NCBI GenBank assembly: GCA_007692605.1
Contig: REBS01000113.1
Span: 20,546-84,545, forward strand
Direction: 5' to 3'
DNA from: Gemmatimonadales bacterium
GTDB taxonomy: Bacteria > Gemmatimonadota > Gemmatimonadetes > Longimicrobiales > Gaopeijiaceae
DNA length: 64,000 nt
Notes under the pieces: model-generated
What the model was told of the DNA's origin: nothing
The model's input: only the letters and a program-made list of their open reading frames with translations
The model's database searches: none
Part shown: positions 8,997 to 17,260 of the stretch, piece after piece
How the letters are laid out: each line of letters opens with the position of its first letter
Numbering within the stretch: the first letter of the stretch is position 1
Position numbers and translations under genes: made by a program

Positions 8997-9024
8997 GGTG
9001 GGCTCCGGAATCGGGGGATGCCGC

Positions 9025-9046
9025 ATGCTGCTTTGAATTGCAGCAT
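9025..9046. promoter_or_regulatory. Inverted repeat upstream of the DUF4402 operon, candidate activator site
   Basis: ATGCTGC, eight bases, then GCAGCAT: a perfect 7-bp dyad with an A/T-rich centre (TTTGAATT). It lies about 190 bp upstream of the -24 element, a distance compatible with a sigma-54 enhancer site reached by DNA looping, and just upstream of the divergent small secreted gene. The rest of the 363-bp intergenic stretch 8997-9359 is noticeably A/T-rich compared with its surroundings and shows no ORF with a signal or domain. Confidence 0.35.
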
Positions 9047-9238
9047 CCATGCCTGAGCGACATATTTCGCATAAGCCCTTTATTTACAATGACTTCCACT
9101 TCATCTACGGCAACTACCCTTCCGCACCCTCTGCCTGATTTCACTACACTGAAACTGCGGCACCGCCCCTCGGCAAGTCATTCCGGGCCCCCGCCATGAT
9201 GTCCGATTTCTGCACACCTTCCGATTTTGAAACACCGG

Positions 9239-9253
9239 TGGCACCCGCGTTGC
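9239..9253 (+). promoter_or_regulatory. Sigma-54 (-24/-12) promoter of the DUF4402 chaperone-usher operon
   Basis: TGGCAC, five bases (CCGCG), TTGC: an exact match to the -24/-12 consensus, with the invariant GG (9240-9241) and GC (9252-9253) spaced by ten bases. Transcription would start near 9265, giving a leader of roughly 95 nt before the ATG at 9360. The fifth gene of the downstream operon encodes a sigma-54 activator with receiver, AAA+ and Fis domains, which makes the assignment much stronger than a chance motif match. Confidence 0.8.
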
Positions 9254-9359
9254 CCTTCCCTGTGGCCAGCCTACAGCGGCGCACTCGCCCCGAGTCCCAC
9301 ATCCGGGACCGGAGACCCGGTGACGCGCCAGAACGAAGAACCACTTGGGAGCCACAGAA

Positions 9360-9872
9360 ATGAAGAAAGTGACCATGATCCTCGCCCTCACCGCCTTTCT
9401 CGCGATTCCGGCGATGGGATCCGCGCAGGCGCAGGGAGACGAGGGAGTCGTCAACGCCACCGCCACCGTGATCGCCCAGCTCGAGGTTGCGGGCGAAGAA
9501 GACCTCCGCTTCGGCGATGTGATTCCGGGAATCGCCTCCAGCGTCGCCGGCACCGACGTGGCGAACGCCGGTCGCTTCCGCATCCAGGGTGGCGGGGACC
9601 AGCAGGTCTCTCTCGATTTTGACCTTCCCGAAGACCTCGATGGCCCGGGCAGTGCGACGATGCCGATCAGTTTCGGAACGAGTTCGGCCGGTCACAGCGC
9701 GAACTCGACGGCGGTCGCGGGAACCTTCAATCCGAACACTCAGCGCCTCCAGAACCTGGTGGGCGGTCAACTCTACGTCTTCATCGGCGGAACGGTGACT
9801 CCGGCCACAGCCCAGCCAGCCGGCTCGTACAGCGGTCAGATCACCCTGAACGTCGCCTACACCGGCAACTGA
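9360..9872 (+). CDS. DUF4402 secreted protein, candidate fibre subunit 1
   Basis: 170 residues. The signal peptide MKKVTMILALTAFLAIPAMG ends at AQA, and the mature part is a beta-rich DUF4402 domain: ATATVIAQLEV, then the family hallmark EDLRFGDVIPG, and a final strand SGQITLNVAYTGN. This layout (FG motif early, GSYSGQITL-type last strand) resembles spore-coat-U/archaic pilins, whose subunits are assembled by donor-strand exchange. It is the first gene after a consensus sigma-54 promoter and is followed by a second DUF4402 gene, a PapD-like chaperone and an usher-like barrel. I infer a major structural subunit. The start ATG 9360 is preferred to TTG 9345 because it gives a clean lysine-led signal peptide. 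Confidence 0.85.
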   Translation: MKKVTMILALTAFLAIPAMGSAQAQGDEGVVNATATVIAQLEVAGEEDLRFGDVIPGIASSVAGTDVANAGRFRIQGGGDQQVSLDFDLPEDLDGPGSATMPISFGTSSAGHSANSTAVAGTFNPNTQRLQNLVGGQLYVFIGGTVTPATAQPAGSYSGQITLNVAYTGN

Positions 9873-9946
9873 GTCCGCCCCGTTCGGTGGGGTCGGCGGG
9901 AGGTCCTCCCGCCGGCCCCCCGAGCGCGCGCTCACCCCGCCCCCCG

Positions 9947-10432
9947 ATGCCATTTCGCCTTCCTGTGACCCTTTCGATCGGGCTGCTCGCAATCGCGGTG
10001 CCCGGTGCGGCCTCGGCCCAGGAGGGCCCTCCGCTCGCGGTACAGGGTCAACAGGACCTGAGCTTCGGGGAGCTGCTGGGAGGGCTGGCGACCCAGGTCT
10101 CACCGAACGACGCGGGGCGGAACGCGCAGCTCCGAATCCGCGGCGCTCGAGACCAGACGATCGAGATCTCCTTCGAGCTTCCCGCTGAGATGACACGGCC
10201 CGAAGGTGGCTCGATCCCCCTGCTCTTCGGAGTGGCCGACGCGCAGTTCTCGGCCAGCGGGAGCACCGGCGATCGGATCCCATTCGACCCGAACACGCCC
10301 TGGACCATCACGCTGACCCAGCAGGGATGGTCCTGGATCTTCCTGGGAGGCACGGTCCAGCCCCCGGCCCAGGCGCCACTCGGAAATTACTCCGCAACGA
10401 TCACACTCACCCTCTCCGACCTCGGAAGCTGA
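9947..10432 (+). CDS. DUF4402 secreted protein, candidate fibre subunit 2
   Basis: 161 residues from ATG 9947, chosen because MPFRLPVTLSIGLLAIAVPG is a typical signal peptide ending in ASAQ; the track's longer N-terminus is low-complexity. The mature protein has the DUF4402 pattern QQDLSFGELLGGL, DQTIEISFELP and C-terminal strand YSATITLTLSDLGS. It is clearly a divergent paralogue of the preceding gene (same FG motif, same 'IRGARDQ/IQGGGDQ' strand, same FLGGTV/FIGGTV strand). Two different subunits fit a fibre with a major and a minor or tip component. It ends 7 bp before the chaperone gene, so the two are coupled. Confidence 0.83.
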   Translation: MPFRLPVTLSIGLLAIAVPGAASAQEGPPLAVQGQQDLSFGELLGGLATQVSPNDAGRNAQLRIRGARDQTIEISFELPAEMTRPEGGSIPLLFGVADAQFSASGSTGDRIPFDPNTPWTITLTQQGWSWIFLGGTVQPPAQAPLGNYSATITLTLSDLGS

Positions 10433-10439
10433 GGACACC

Positions 10440-11276
10440 ATGAAGACGCTGATTCGCTCGCTGACCCTGACCGTGCTGCTCGGCATGGGCGTTCTGACGG
10501 CCGAGGCGCTCTCGATCGTGGTCGCCCCCACGGCGGTCTACCTCGAGCACTCGACCCGCTCGGCCACGGTGACCCTCTTCAATCCCGGGAACACCCCCGA
10601 AGAGGTCACGATCTCGACGCTCTTCGGCTACCCCGCGACCGACGAGGACGGCCGCCTCCACCTGTTCACCGACGAGGCGGGCGACGATCCCCGGTCGGCG
10701 GCGGGGTGGCTGCGTGCCTATCCGCAGCGGGTGGTGGTCGCCCCCGGTGAGCGTCAGGTGGTCCGGCTCCTCGGCGAGCCCCCGGCCGACCTCGCCGATG
10801 GAGAGTACTGGGCGCGGCTGGCGATCACCTCGGGCACCGAGTCGACCCGGGTTGGCGCCGTTCCCGGTGAATCGGATGTCCGCGTCGGCCTCGACATGCG
10901 CGTGCGGACCGTGATCGCGGCCAACTACCGCAAGGGAGCGATCACCACCGGGCTCGAGATCGAGGACTTCCAGCCCTGGATCGAGGATGGACGCCTGCGC
11001 CTTCGCCCCCGGCTCCTCCGACAGGGGTCCGCGGCATACATCTCGGCGCTGACCCTGACCCTGACGAACCCGAACGGCGAGGTCGTGCGGGAGTGGCAGG
11101 AACAGGTGGCGGTCTACCGCGAGTACCGCCGCCTCTTCGAGTACGACGTGTCGGACCTGGGGCCGGGTCCCTTCCGCCTTCGGGCCCACTTCACCACCGA
11201 TCGAGACGATGTGCCCGCGGCCTTCCGGCTCCGTACGACTCCGATCGAGCGGGAAGCTCCCGTGTCCCTGCGCTGA
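10440..11276 (+). CDS. PapD-like periplasmic chaperone
   Basis: 278 residues with a signal peptide (SLTLTVLLGMGVLTAEA). The first immunoglobulin-like domain matches pilus chaperones: VVAPTAVYLEHSTRSATVTL, FNPGNTPEEV, then PQRVVVAPGERQVVRLL (the F1-G1 region that donates a strand to subunits) and DGEYWARLAI. The second domain follows from about residue 155. The expected role is to hold folded DUF4402 subunits in the periplasm and deliver them to the usher. Length and the lack of an FGS-type long loop resemble the archaic/alternate group rather than Pap/Fim chaperones. It lies between the subunit genes and the usher gene, as in classical chaperone-usher operons. Confidence 0.82.
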   Translation: MKTLIRSLTLTVLLGMGVLTAEALSIVVAPTAVYLEHSTRSATVTLFNPGNTPEEVTISTLFGYPATDEDGRLHLFTDEAGDDPRSAAGWLRAYPQRVVVAPGERQVVRLLGEPPADLADGEYWARLAITSGTESTRVGAVPGESDVRVGLDMRVRTVIAANYRKGAITTGLEIEDFQPWIEDGRLRLRPRLLRQGSAAYISALTLTLTNPNGEVVREWQEQVAVYREYRRLFEYDVSDLGPGPFRLRAHFTTDRDDVPAAFRLRTTPIEREAPVSLR

Positions 11277-11290
11277 CCGGAGCCGACTCG

Positions 11291-14014
11291 ATGCGCTCCC
11301 CCCTCTGCACCGTCGCCGCCCTCCGGCCGGTGCTCCTCTGCCGACTCCTGGTCGTCTGCCTCCTGCTCGCAGCGGGTGAGCTTGCCGCGCAGGAGGGGAA
11401 AGGCCCCCGGTCTCCGGAATCGGCGCCGGCGATGGCATCCCCGGCGGCGGGCGTGAGCGCCACCCCCGACTCCCTCGGGCAGCCGATCGACATCCTGATC
11501 AATCTTCGCATGGGGCGCCTATCGGAGCGACTCGTGCCCGCGGCACAGCGCGGGGACACCCCCTTCCTCCCGGCGGCGACCTTCCTCGAGATGGGAGAGG
11601 TCTTCTTCGTCGAGAACGGGGACGGGGTCCTGCGAGCCACGCGGCAGCCGGGCGCGGTCGAGATCCTGGTCGATGCCGAGGCCGGCCGGGCCCGTCTCGG
11701 AGGCGAACTGCTGGCCGACATGACCGATCAGATGCTCTGGCGGGACGGTACGATCATGCTCACCCCCCGACTCCTCGAGCGCCTCCTGGGCGTCACGATC
11801 CACACGAATTTCTCGGACCTGCACGCCGTCGTCCTCAATCCCGAGGTGCTTCCCCTGGGGCGCCGGATCGAGCGGGAGCGGCGACTCGCCGTGCTCCGCC
11901 CCCCCGGTGCGACCCCTCCGGCCGAGCGCACCCTGGACCGCACCCCGTACCGCACCGGCGGCATGGTACTCGACTGGAGCACCTCGGCCGCGCTGGACCG
12001 GCCCCAGGAAAGCGCGCAGCTCTCCCTCGGCTTCGGCGCACAGCTCCTGGGGGGCTCCCTCCAGCTCAGCGGCCGCAGCCAGGGTCCCGTGGCGGACGGA
12101 GCGGTCGACACCGGGGCCAGCTACCACATCGCCTGGCCGCAACAGCGATGGCTCCGGCAGCTGCGCCTCGGAGACGGCCTCGGCTCCGGTCCCCGGCCAC
12201 GGTCGCTGCGCGGAATCCACCTCACCAACGCGCCCTACGTTCGCGACGCCTACTTCGCCACGGCCGAGGTGACCGGACGCCTGGGTCCGGGCTGGGAGAT
12301 CGAGCTGCGTCAGCAGGGGCGAACGATCGACATGACCCGGGCCGACGAGCAGGGGGCCTTCGCGCTCGACGTGCCCCTCAGCTACGGGACCAATCCCGTC
12401 GAGGTGGTGGCCTACGGTGCGCACGGTGAGGTCGTCACGATGGAGCGACTCATGCTCCTTCGGCAGGATCGGCTTCCGGGAGGCCGCTTCGAGTGGGGGC
12501 TGAGCGCGGGTGAATGCCGCTCGGGCGCCTGCCGGGCCTCGGGAAACCTGGACCTGCGCTACGGACTCTCCGACCGCTGGACGCTGCGCGCCGGCACGGA
12601 CGGATTCCACCGCGACACCCTCCCCGATCTCGCGCACCCCTACCTCGAGCTGTCGGGATCCCCGGTCCACTCGGTCCACCTGGGGCTCGAGGCGCTCTAC
12701 GACGGGTTCTACCGTGGGGTGACCGAATTCACCCCGTCGTCGAGTCTGCGTATTCGGGGCGCCTATACATGGTTTCAGCCCGACCTCGACGCGCCGGTCC
12801 TGCACGACGCCCGGCGACGCTCCACGACCGAGGCCGACCTCTTCTGGCGGCCCTTCGGAGGCGGCAACCGCTGGAGCCTGAGGGGCTCGGCGGTCTACGA
12901 GGAGCGGCGGGACGACTGGCGCCTCCGCTGGCGGGCGACCTCGGCCCTGCAGCTCGGCGGATACCGGGTCGAGCTGGGAGTGCAGGATCCGGGGCGCTAC
13001 CAGTCGCACGAGCTCGAGCGCGGCCTCTTCGTGTCGGGCGATCAACCGCTGCGGCAGATCGCCTCGGTTCGGGGGCGGATCCCCCTTCCGAGCCCGACCA
13101 CGCTCTCGCCCTGGCTCCACGCCGAAATCGAAATGATCGGGTGGGACTCGGTCGCCCGTGGTCAGCTTCGCCTCAGCTATCCGGTCACGCGCAGCACCCA
13201 GCTCAACCTCACCGGCGGGTGGGACCCGATGGGAGACCATCGCTTCACCGCGGGACTCCAGGCGACGCTCGACCAGCTCCGCTCCGTGACCCAGGTCTTC
13301 GGCGGGGCGAACCGCGAGACCCGCGCGCTTCAGTACGCCCAGGGGAACGTGCAGTGGAACGAGGCCACCGGTGGTTTCCGCCTCGATTCCGGACCGGGCG
13401 TGGAACGGGCCGGGATCTCGGGATACGTCTTTCTCGACGAGAATGGAAACGGGCGCCGGGATCCCGGGGAACCGGTGCTCTCGGGGGTCCGGGTGATGAT
13501 CGAGGGTCGAACGGTCACGACCGACGAACAGGGTCGCTACACGCACTGGGATCTCACGCCCTACGAGATGACCCGGGTGCAGCTGGACCCGATGACGTTG
13601 CCCAATCCGCTCTGGGTTCCGGCGCTCGGAACGATCGAGCTCCCCCTCGCCCCCTCGTCGTACCGTCGGCTCGACCTGCCGGTAGTGCCCGGCGCCGAGA
13701 TCAGCGGACGCATCGTTCGGATCTCCGACGGTGGACGCGAGGAACCGGTGGCCGGGATGGAGGTGGTGATCGCGGACCTGGTCCGGCCCGGAGAGGAGAC
13801 CGAGGTCACGACCTTCTCGGACGGGGGATTCTACGCCATGGGACTCAAGCCGGGAGCCTACGAGCTGCGAGTCCCTCCCGAACTTCTCGACCACGTCCAG
13901 CTCATCCAGGATCACCCCGACCGTGCGGTCGTCGTGCGGTCGAATGGAGAGGGCTCGGCCGGGAACGTCGTCATTCGCCTCGTACCGAGACCCGCCGTGA
14001 CGGCATCGCCATGA
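11291..14014 (+). CDS. Usher-like outer-membrane barrel with C-terminal SdrD-B-like domain
   Basis: 907 residues from ATG 11291; the track's start at 11093 lies inside the chaperone gene. A signal peptide ends at AAGELAAQ. Residues about 55-160 resemble an usher N-terminal domain (LINLRMGRLSERLVPAAQRG). The middle has a plug-like sandwich (TAEVTGRLGPGWEIEL, LSYGTNPVEVVAYGAHGEV) followed by barrel strands such as LRYGLSDRWTLRAGTDG. The C-terminus from about residue 710 contains GYVFLDENGNGRRDPGEP, an SdrD-B/carboxypeptidase-regulatory-like module, and ends in further beta-sandwich sequence. Expected role: outer-membrane pore and assembly platform for the DUF4402 fibres. Without a structure prediction I cannot count strands, so a specialised exporter rather than a true usher remains possible. 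Confidence 0.72.
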   Translation: MRSPLCTVAALRPVLLCRLLVVCLLLAAGELAAQEGKGPRSPESAPAMASPAAGVSATPDSLGQPIDILINLRMGRLSERLVPAAQRGDTPFLPAATFLEMGEVFFVENGDGVLRATRQPGAVEILVDAEAGRARLGGELLADMTDQMLWRDGTIMLTPRLLERLLGVTIHTNFSDLHAVVLNPEVLPLGRRIERERRLAVLRPPGATPPAERTLDRTPYRTGGMVLDWSTSAALDRPQESAQLSLGFGAQLLGGSLQLSGRSQGPVADGAVDTGASYHIAWPQQRWLRQLRLGDGLGSGPRPRSLRGIHLTNAPYVRDAYFATAEVTGRLGPGWEIELRQQGRTIDMTRADEQGAFALDVPLSYGTNPVEVVAYGAHGEVVTMERLMLLRQDRLPGGRFEWGLSAGECRSGACRASGNLDLRYGLSDRWTLRAGTDGFHRDTLPDLAHPYLELSGSPVHSVHLGLEALYDGFYRGVTEFTPSSSLRIRGAYTWFQPDLDAPVLHDARRRSTTEADLFWRPFGGGNRWSLRGSAVYEERRDDWRLRWRATSALQLGGYRVELGVQDPGRYQSHELERGLFVSGDQPLRQIASVRGRIPLPSPTTLSPWLHAEIEMIGWDSVARGQLRLSYPVTRSTQLNLTGGWDPMGDHRFTAGLQATLDQLRSVTQVFGGANRETRALQYAQGNVQWNEATGGFRLDSGPGVERAGISGYVFLDENGNGRRDPGEPVLSGVRVMIEGRTVTTDEQGRYTHWDLTPYEMTRVQLDPMTLPNPLWVPALGTIELPLAPSSYRRLDLPVVPGAEISGRIVRISDGGREEPVAGMEVVIADLVRPGEETEVTTFSDGGFYAMGLKPGAYELRVPPELLDHVQLIQDHPDRAVVVRSNGEGSAGNVVIRLVPRPAVTASP

Positions 14015-14077
14015 CGGTCCGGATGCCCCAGATTGCCCCATGACCATTTCCAGACGCGAACCCACGGAGCCCACCGG

Positions 14078-15427
14078 ATGAGCCAGACGCTCCTCCTCGT
14101 CGACGACGACACCACCATCCTGGACTCGATCGGCCGCTACCTCGAGAGAGATGGCTTCGAGGTCCTGCTCGAGACCCGCGGGCACCCCGCCCTGGCCACT
14201 TTCGAGGCCCACCGCCCCGAGGTGGTGCTCCTGGACCTGAAGCTTCCCGACGTGGAGCACCTCGAGATCCTCGAGCGACTGCGGGAGTGGAATGCGTCGG
14301 TGATCCTCCTGACGGGGCATGCCGACGTGCCCACCGCCGTCGAGGCGATGCAGCTCGGAGCCGAGAGCTTCCTGGCGAAGCCGGTCGAACTCGACCATCT
14401 CTCCGCCGTCCTGAAGCAGGTGCTCGAGAAGAACCGGCTTCTCCGTGAAAACGAGCGCCTTCGGCAGGGAGGTACCGCGGCCGAGGGGCTCGAGGCCCTC
14501 GGGGTCTCTCCGGGGATGAGGGAGCTCTCCGCGCAGATCGAGATGCTCTCGGCTTCGGAGCGGACCACCGTCCTGCTGACCGGCGAGAGCGGGACCGGAA
14601 AGGGGTGGGTCGCCCGGATGCTGCACGGCCTCAGTCCCCGGGGCCGGCGGCCCTTCGTCGAGGTGAACTCGGCCGGTCTGACCCCAACCTTCCTGGCGTC
14701 CGAGCTCTTCGGCCACGAGAAGGGGGCCTTCACCGATGCCCGCGAGCGCCGTGACGGTCTCTTCCTCGAGGCCGACCGGGGCACCCTCTTTCTGGACGAG
14801 ATCGGGGAGATGAGCCTCGAGGTCCAGCCCCGGCTCCTGAACGTGCTCGAGACGCGAAGCTTCCGGCGCCTCGGGGGTACCGAGGAGCTGCATGCCGACG
14901 TTCGACTGATCGCCGCGACGAATCGGGACCTTTCGAAGAGGGTCGAGGACGGACGCTTCCGCAACGACCTCTTCTATCGACTCAATGTGGCCTCGCTCCA
15001 CCTGCCTCCCCTGCGGGAGAGAACCGACGACGACCGCCTGGCACTCCTGCACGGGCTGCTGAGGGGACTCCGCAAGGAGATTCCCGGGAGCGCCGATCGG
15101 ATCCACGACGACGCCCTCGAGGTCCTCCTCGCCTATCGTTGGCCGGGAAACATCCGGGAGATGCGAAACACCCTCGAACGGGCACTCATCTTCGCGGCCG
15201 GCGGTGAGGAGATTCGGCGGACACACCTGCCGGCCGAGCTCGTCCGGAAGGGGGGAGCGTCACGTTCGAAGGGCTTCCAACCGACGACGCTCGAGGCCGT
15301 CGAGGCCCGCCATATCGAGAGGACCCTCCTGCACCATCGAGGGAACCGGACGCATGCGGCGGACGACCTGGGGATCGCGCGCACGACCCTGATCAACAAG
15401 ATCCGAAAGTACGAGCTGGATCTGTAG
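14078..15427 (+). CDS. Sigma-54-dependent response regulator (NtrC family)
   Basis: 449 residues from ATG 14078. The receiver domain has acidic DDD at 9-11 and phospho-acceptor D53 in LLDLKLPD. The AAA+ domain has Walker A GESGTGKG (169-176), the sigma-54 contact loop GAFTDA (216-221; the usual form is GAFTGA) and Walker B LFLDEIGEM (237-245). The C-terminal Fis-type helix-turn-helix is HAADDLGIARTTLINKIRKY. It activates RNA polymerase-sigma-54 after phosphorylation by a sensor kinase. It sits 63 bp after the usher gene, and the operon begins at a consensus -24/-12 promoter, so autoregulation of the whole operon is likely. No cognate kinase gene is adjacent; the nearest kinases in the window are at 49.6-53.2 kb. 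Confidence 0.93.
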   Translation: MSQTLLLVDDDTTILDSIGRYLERDGFEVLLETRGHPALATFEAHRPEVVLLDLKLPDVEHLEILERLREWNASVILLTGHADVPTAVEAMQLGAESFLAKPVELDHLSAVLKQVLEKNRLLRENERLRQGGTAAEGLEALGVSPGMRELSAQIEMLSASERTTVLLTGESGTGKGWVARMLHGLSPRGRRPFVEVNSAGLTPTFLASELFGHEKGAFTDARERRDGLFLEADRGTLFLDEIGEMSLEVQPRLLNVLETRSFRRLGGTEELHADVRLIAATNRDLSKRVEDGRFRNDLFYRLNVASLHLPPLRERTDDDRLALLHGLLRGLRKEIPGSADRIHDDALEVLLAYRWPGNIREMRNTLERALIFAAGGEEIRRTHLPAELVRKGGASRSKGFQPTTLEAVEARHIERTLLHHRGNRTHAADDLGIARTTLINKIRKYELDL

Positions 15428-15485
15428 GGAGGGATCGACGTTCAAGGCCGAACCCCGTACCCGAAGCCGATGGTGGCCCGGCGGC

Positions 15486-16379
15486 TCACCCCCCGTCGGA
15501 CCCCGATGCATCGCGGTCCAGCTCGACGCCACACTCCCGGGCGATCAACTCGCGGAACCCCCGCATCAGATCGAGCGTGACCGGGCCGACCCGACCCTCG
15601 CCGACCGGCTGCCCGTCGAGCTCGACCGTAGGGCGAATCTCGGTCGTCGTGCCGGTGAAGAAGATCTCGGAGGCACACGCGAGCTCCGCGACCGGGATGG
15701 TCCGCTCCTCGACCGGCACCCCGCGGGCCCGTGCAACCTCGAGCACGACCTCTCGCGTGATCCCCGGCAGGATCTGGTTCGAGGCGGGGTGGGTGGCCAC
15801 GACATCGCCGAAGACGGCAAAGACGTTGTTGTGCGCCCCCTCGAGGGCGAGACCGTCCCGCACCATCAGCGCATCGGTCGCACCGGCCTGGCGGGCCTCC
15901 TCCTGCGCCAGGACGCTGGGAAGGAGCTGGATCGTCTTGAGATCACAGCGCGTCCAGCGCCGATCCGGCACGGTCACCGCGTTGAATCCGCGCATCCATC
16001 GCTCCACCGCGGGGCGCTCGAAGGCCTTCGCGTAGGCGAAAACGGTCGGCCTCGCGGGTGGATCGGGGAAGGCGTGGGAGCGCGGGGCCACCCCCCGGGT
16101 GATCTGCAGATACACCATCGACATCGTGTGGTCCTGGAGGCCACACCGCTCCAGCAGCTCCTGATGGATCGCTGGCAGTGGCTCGACGTCGAAGTCGATT
16201 CGAAGCGCTCCCAGCCCGCGGGTCAGGCGCCGGAGGTGTCCGTCCATTCGCAGTGGACGTCCCCCGTAGAAGGGGGTGACCTCGTAGAGGCCGTCGGCAA
16301 AGAGAAACCCCCGATCCTCGACCGGGATCATGGCCTCGGATCGGGGGATGAACGCTCCGTTCAGGTATACGGGGTCCAT
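15486..16379 (-). CDS. dat: Class IV aminotransferase, probable D-amino-acid transaminase
   Basis: 297 residues, PLP fold type IV. The catalytic lysine is in RCDLKTIQLLPSVLA, and GVAPRSHAFPDPP supplies the RxHxFP signature that binds the substrate carboxylate in D-amino-acid transaminases and separates them from branched-chain enzymes. The N-terminal VYLNGAFIPRSEAMIPVEDRGF and the C-terminal FFTGTTTEIRPTVELDG are also typical. It makes D-glutamate from D-alanine (or the reverse), so its product feeds peptidoglycan synthesis, fitting the window's many cell-wall genes. It ends convergent to the sigma-54 regulator with 58 bp between, and starts 8 bp after the end of pspA, so it is probably the last gene of the ybjN-pspA transcript. 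Confidence 0.88.
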   Translation of the reverse strand: MDPVYLNGAFIPRSEAMIPVEDRGFLFADGLYEVTPFYGGRPLRMDGHLRRLTRGLGALRIDFDVEPLPAIHQELLERCGLQDHTMSMVYLQITRGVAPRSHAFPDPPARPTVFAYAKAFERPAVERWMRGFNAVTVPDRRWTRCDLKTIQLLPSVLAQEEARQAGATDALMVRDGLALEGAHNNVFAVFGDVVATHPASNQILPGITREVVLEVARARGVPVEERTIPVAELACASEIFFTGTTTEIRPTVELDGQPVGEGRVGPVTLDLMRGFRELIARECGVELDRDASGSDGG

Positions 16380-16387
16380 GCGCTCGC

Positions 16388-17257
16388 TCAGTTCGGGTCC
16401 CGGTTCTCGAGGCGGTCGAACTCCTCGAGCAGCTCCGCCTCCTGAATCTCGCCGTCGTGCGCTTTCGCCTCGGCCGCCTTCCGGCGATCGAAGTCGGAGA
16501 TCGAGTTGGCGTCGGGATCGACGGCCTCGTCGTCTTGGGCCTCCTCACCGGCCTGGAGCTGGCGTCGTTCCTCACCAGCGGGTCCGAGCAGACCCATCTC
16601 GCGCTTCAGCGCAAGGAGACGACCATCCATGTCGTCGCCCGTCTCCAGCTGGCGGAACTCGTCTTCGAGGGTGTCTCCGGTGAGCGCTTCGGACACCTCG
16701 GCCGACGCCAGACTGCGCCGCTCCGACTCCTCGATCTTCTCGGCCATCCGGTTGAAGGCATCGAAGGCCGACGTGTCGGAGAGCCCCGACATCGTCTCGT
16801 GGATCCGCTTCTGGGCCTGCGCCCGCTTCTGCTTGGCGATCAGGAGGTTCCGCTTGCGCTTGGCCTCTTCGATCTTGTCGTTCAGCTGCTTGAGCGAGGC
16901 CTTCAGCTTCTCGGTCTCCTGCGACTGCCCCTGCCAGGTCTGCTCCAGGGCGTGCCCCCGGTCGGCGTGCTCCTGGTGGCGAAGAAGCGCCTGCTTGGCC
17001 AGGTCGTCACGACCCTCCTGGACCGCGAGCATCGCCCGCCTCTCCCAGTCCTTGGCCTGCTTCATCTCGTCTTCGAGCTGCGAACGAAGCTTTCGCTCAT
17101 CGGCGATCGCGGCCGCGACCTCGCGCTTGGCCTTCGCCAGCTGGTCGCGCATGTCGAGAATGATCTGATTCAGCATCTTCTCGGGGTCTTCGGCCCGAGC
17201 GATCAGATCATTGATGTTGGACTTGAAGAGCGTCGAGATCTTTGAAAATATGCTCAT
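16388..17257 (-). CDS. pspA: PspA/IM30 (Vipp1) family membrane-stress protein
   Basis: 289 residues beginning MSIFSKISTLFKSNINDLI, the amphipathic helix that binds stressed membranes, then long coiled-coil helices (AEDPEKMLNQIILDMRDQL, KRKRNLLIAKQKRAQAQKRI). This is the ESCRT-III-related PspA fold that forms rods and rings on the inner membrane. The C-terminal 70 residues are an acidic, probably disordered tail (AQDDEAVDPDANSISDFD), so the protein is longer than E. coli PspA (222). It starts 3 bp after the YbjN/CesT-like gene and has no pspF/pspBC neighbours, so regulation differs from the enteric system. Confidence 0.93.
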   Translation of the reverse strand: MSIFSKISTLFKSNINDLIARAEDPEKMLNQIILDMRDQLAKAKREVAAAIADERKLRSQLEDEMKQAKDWERRAMLAVQEGRDDLAKQALLRHQEHADRGHALEQTWQGQSQETEKLKASLKQLNDKIEEAKRKRNLLIAKQKRAQAQKRIHETMSGLSDTSAFDAFNRMAEKIEESERRSLASAEVSEALTGDTLEDEFRQLETGDDMDGRLLALKREMGLLGPAGEERRQLQAGEEAQDDEAVDPDANSISDFDRRKAAEAKAHDGEIQEAELLEEFDRLENRDPN

Positions 17258-17260
17258 TGG

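Noticed and set aside
11519-15226. 1235-residue minus-strand ORF
   Set aside because: Antisense to both the usher-like gene and the sigma-54 activator gene, spanning two real genes and having no domain.
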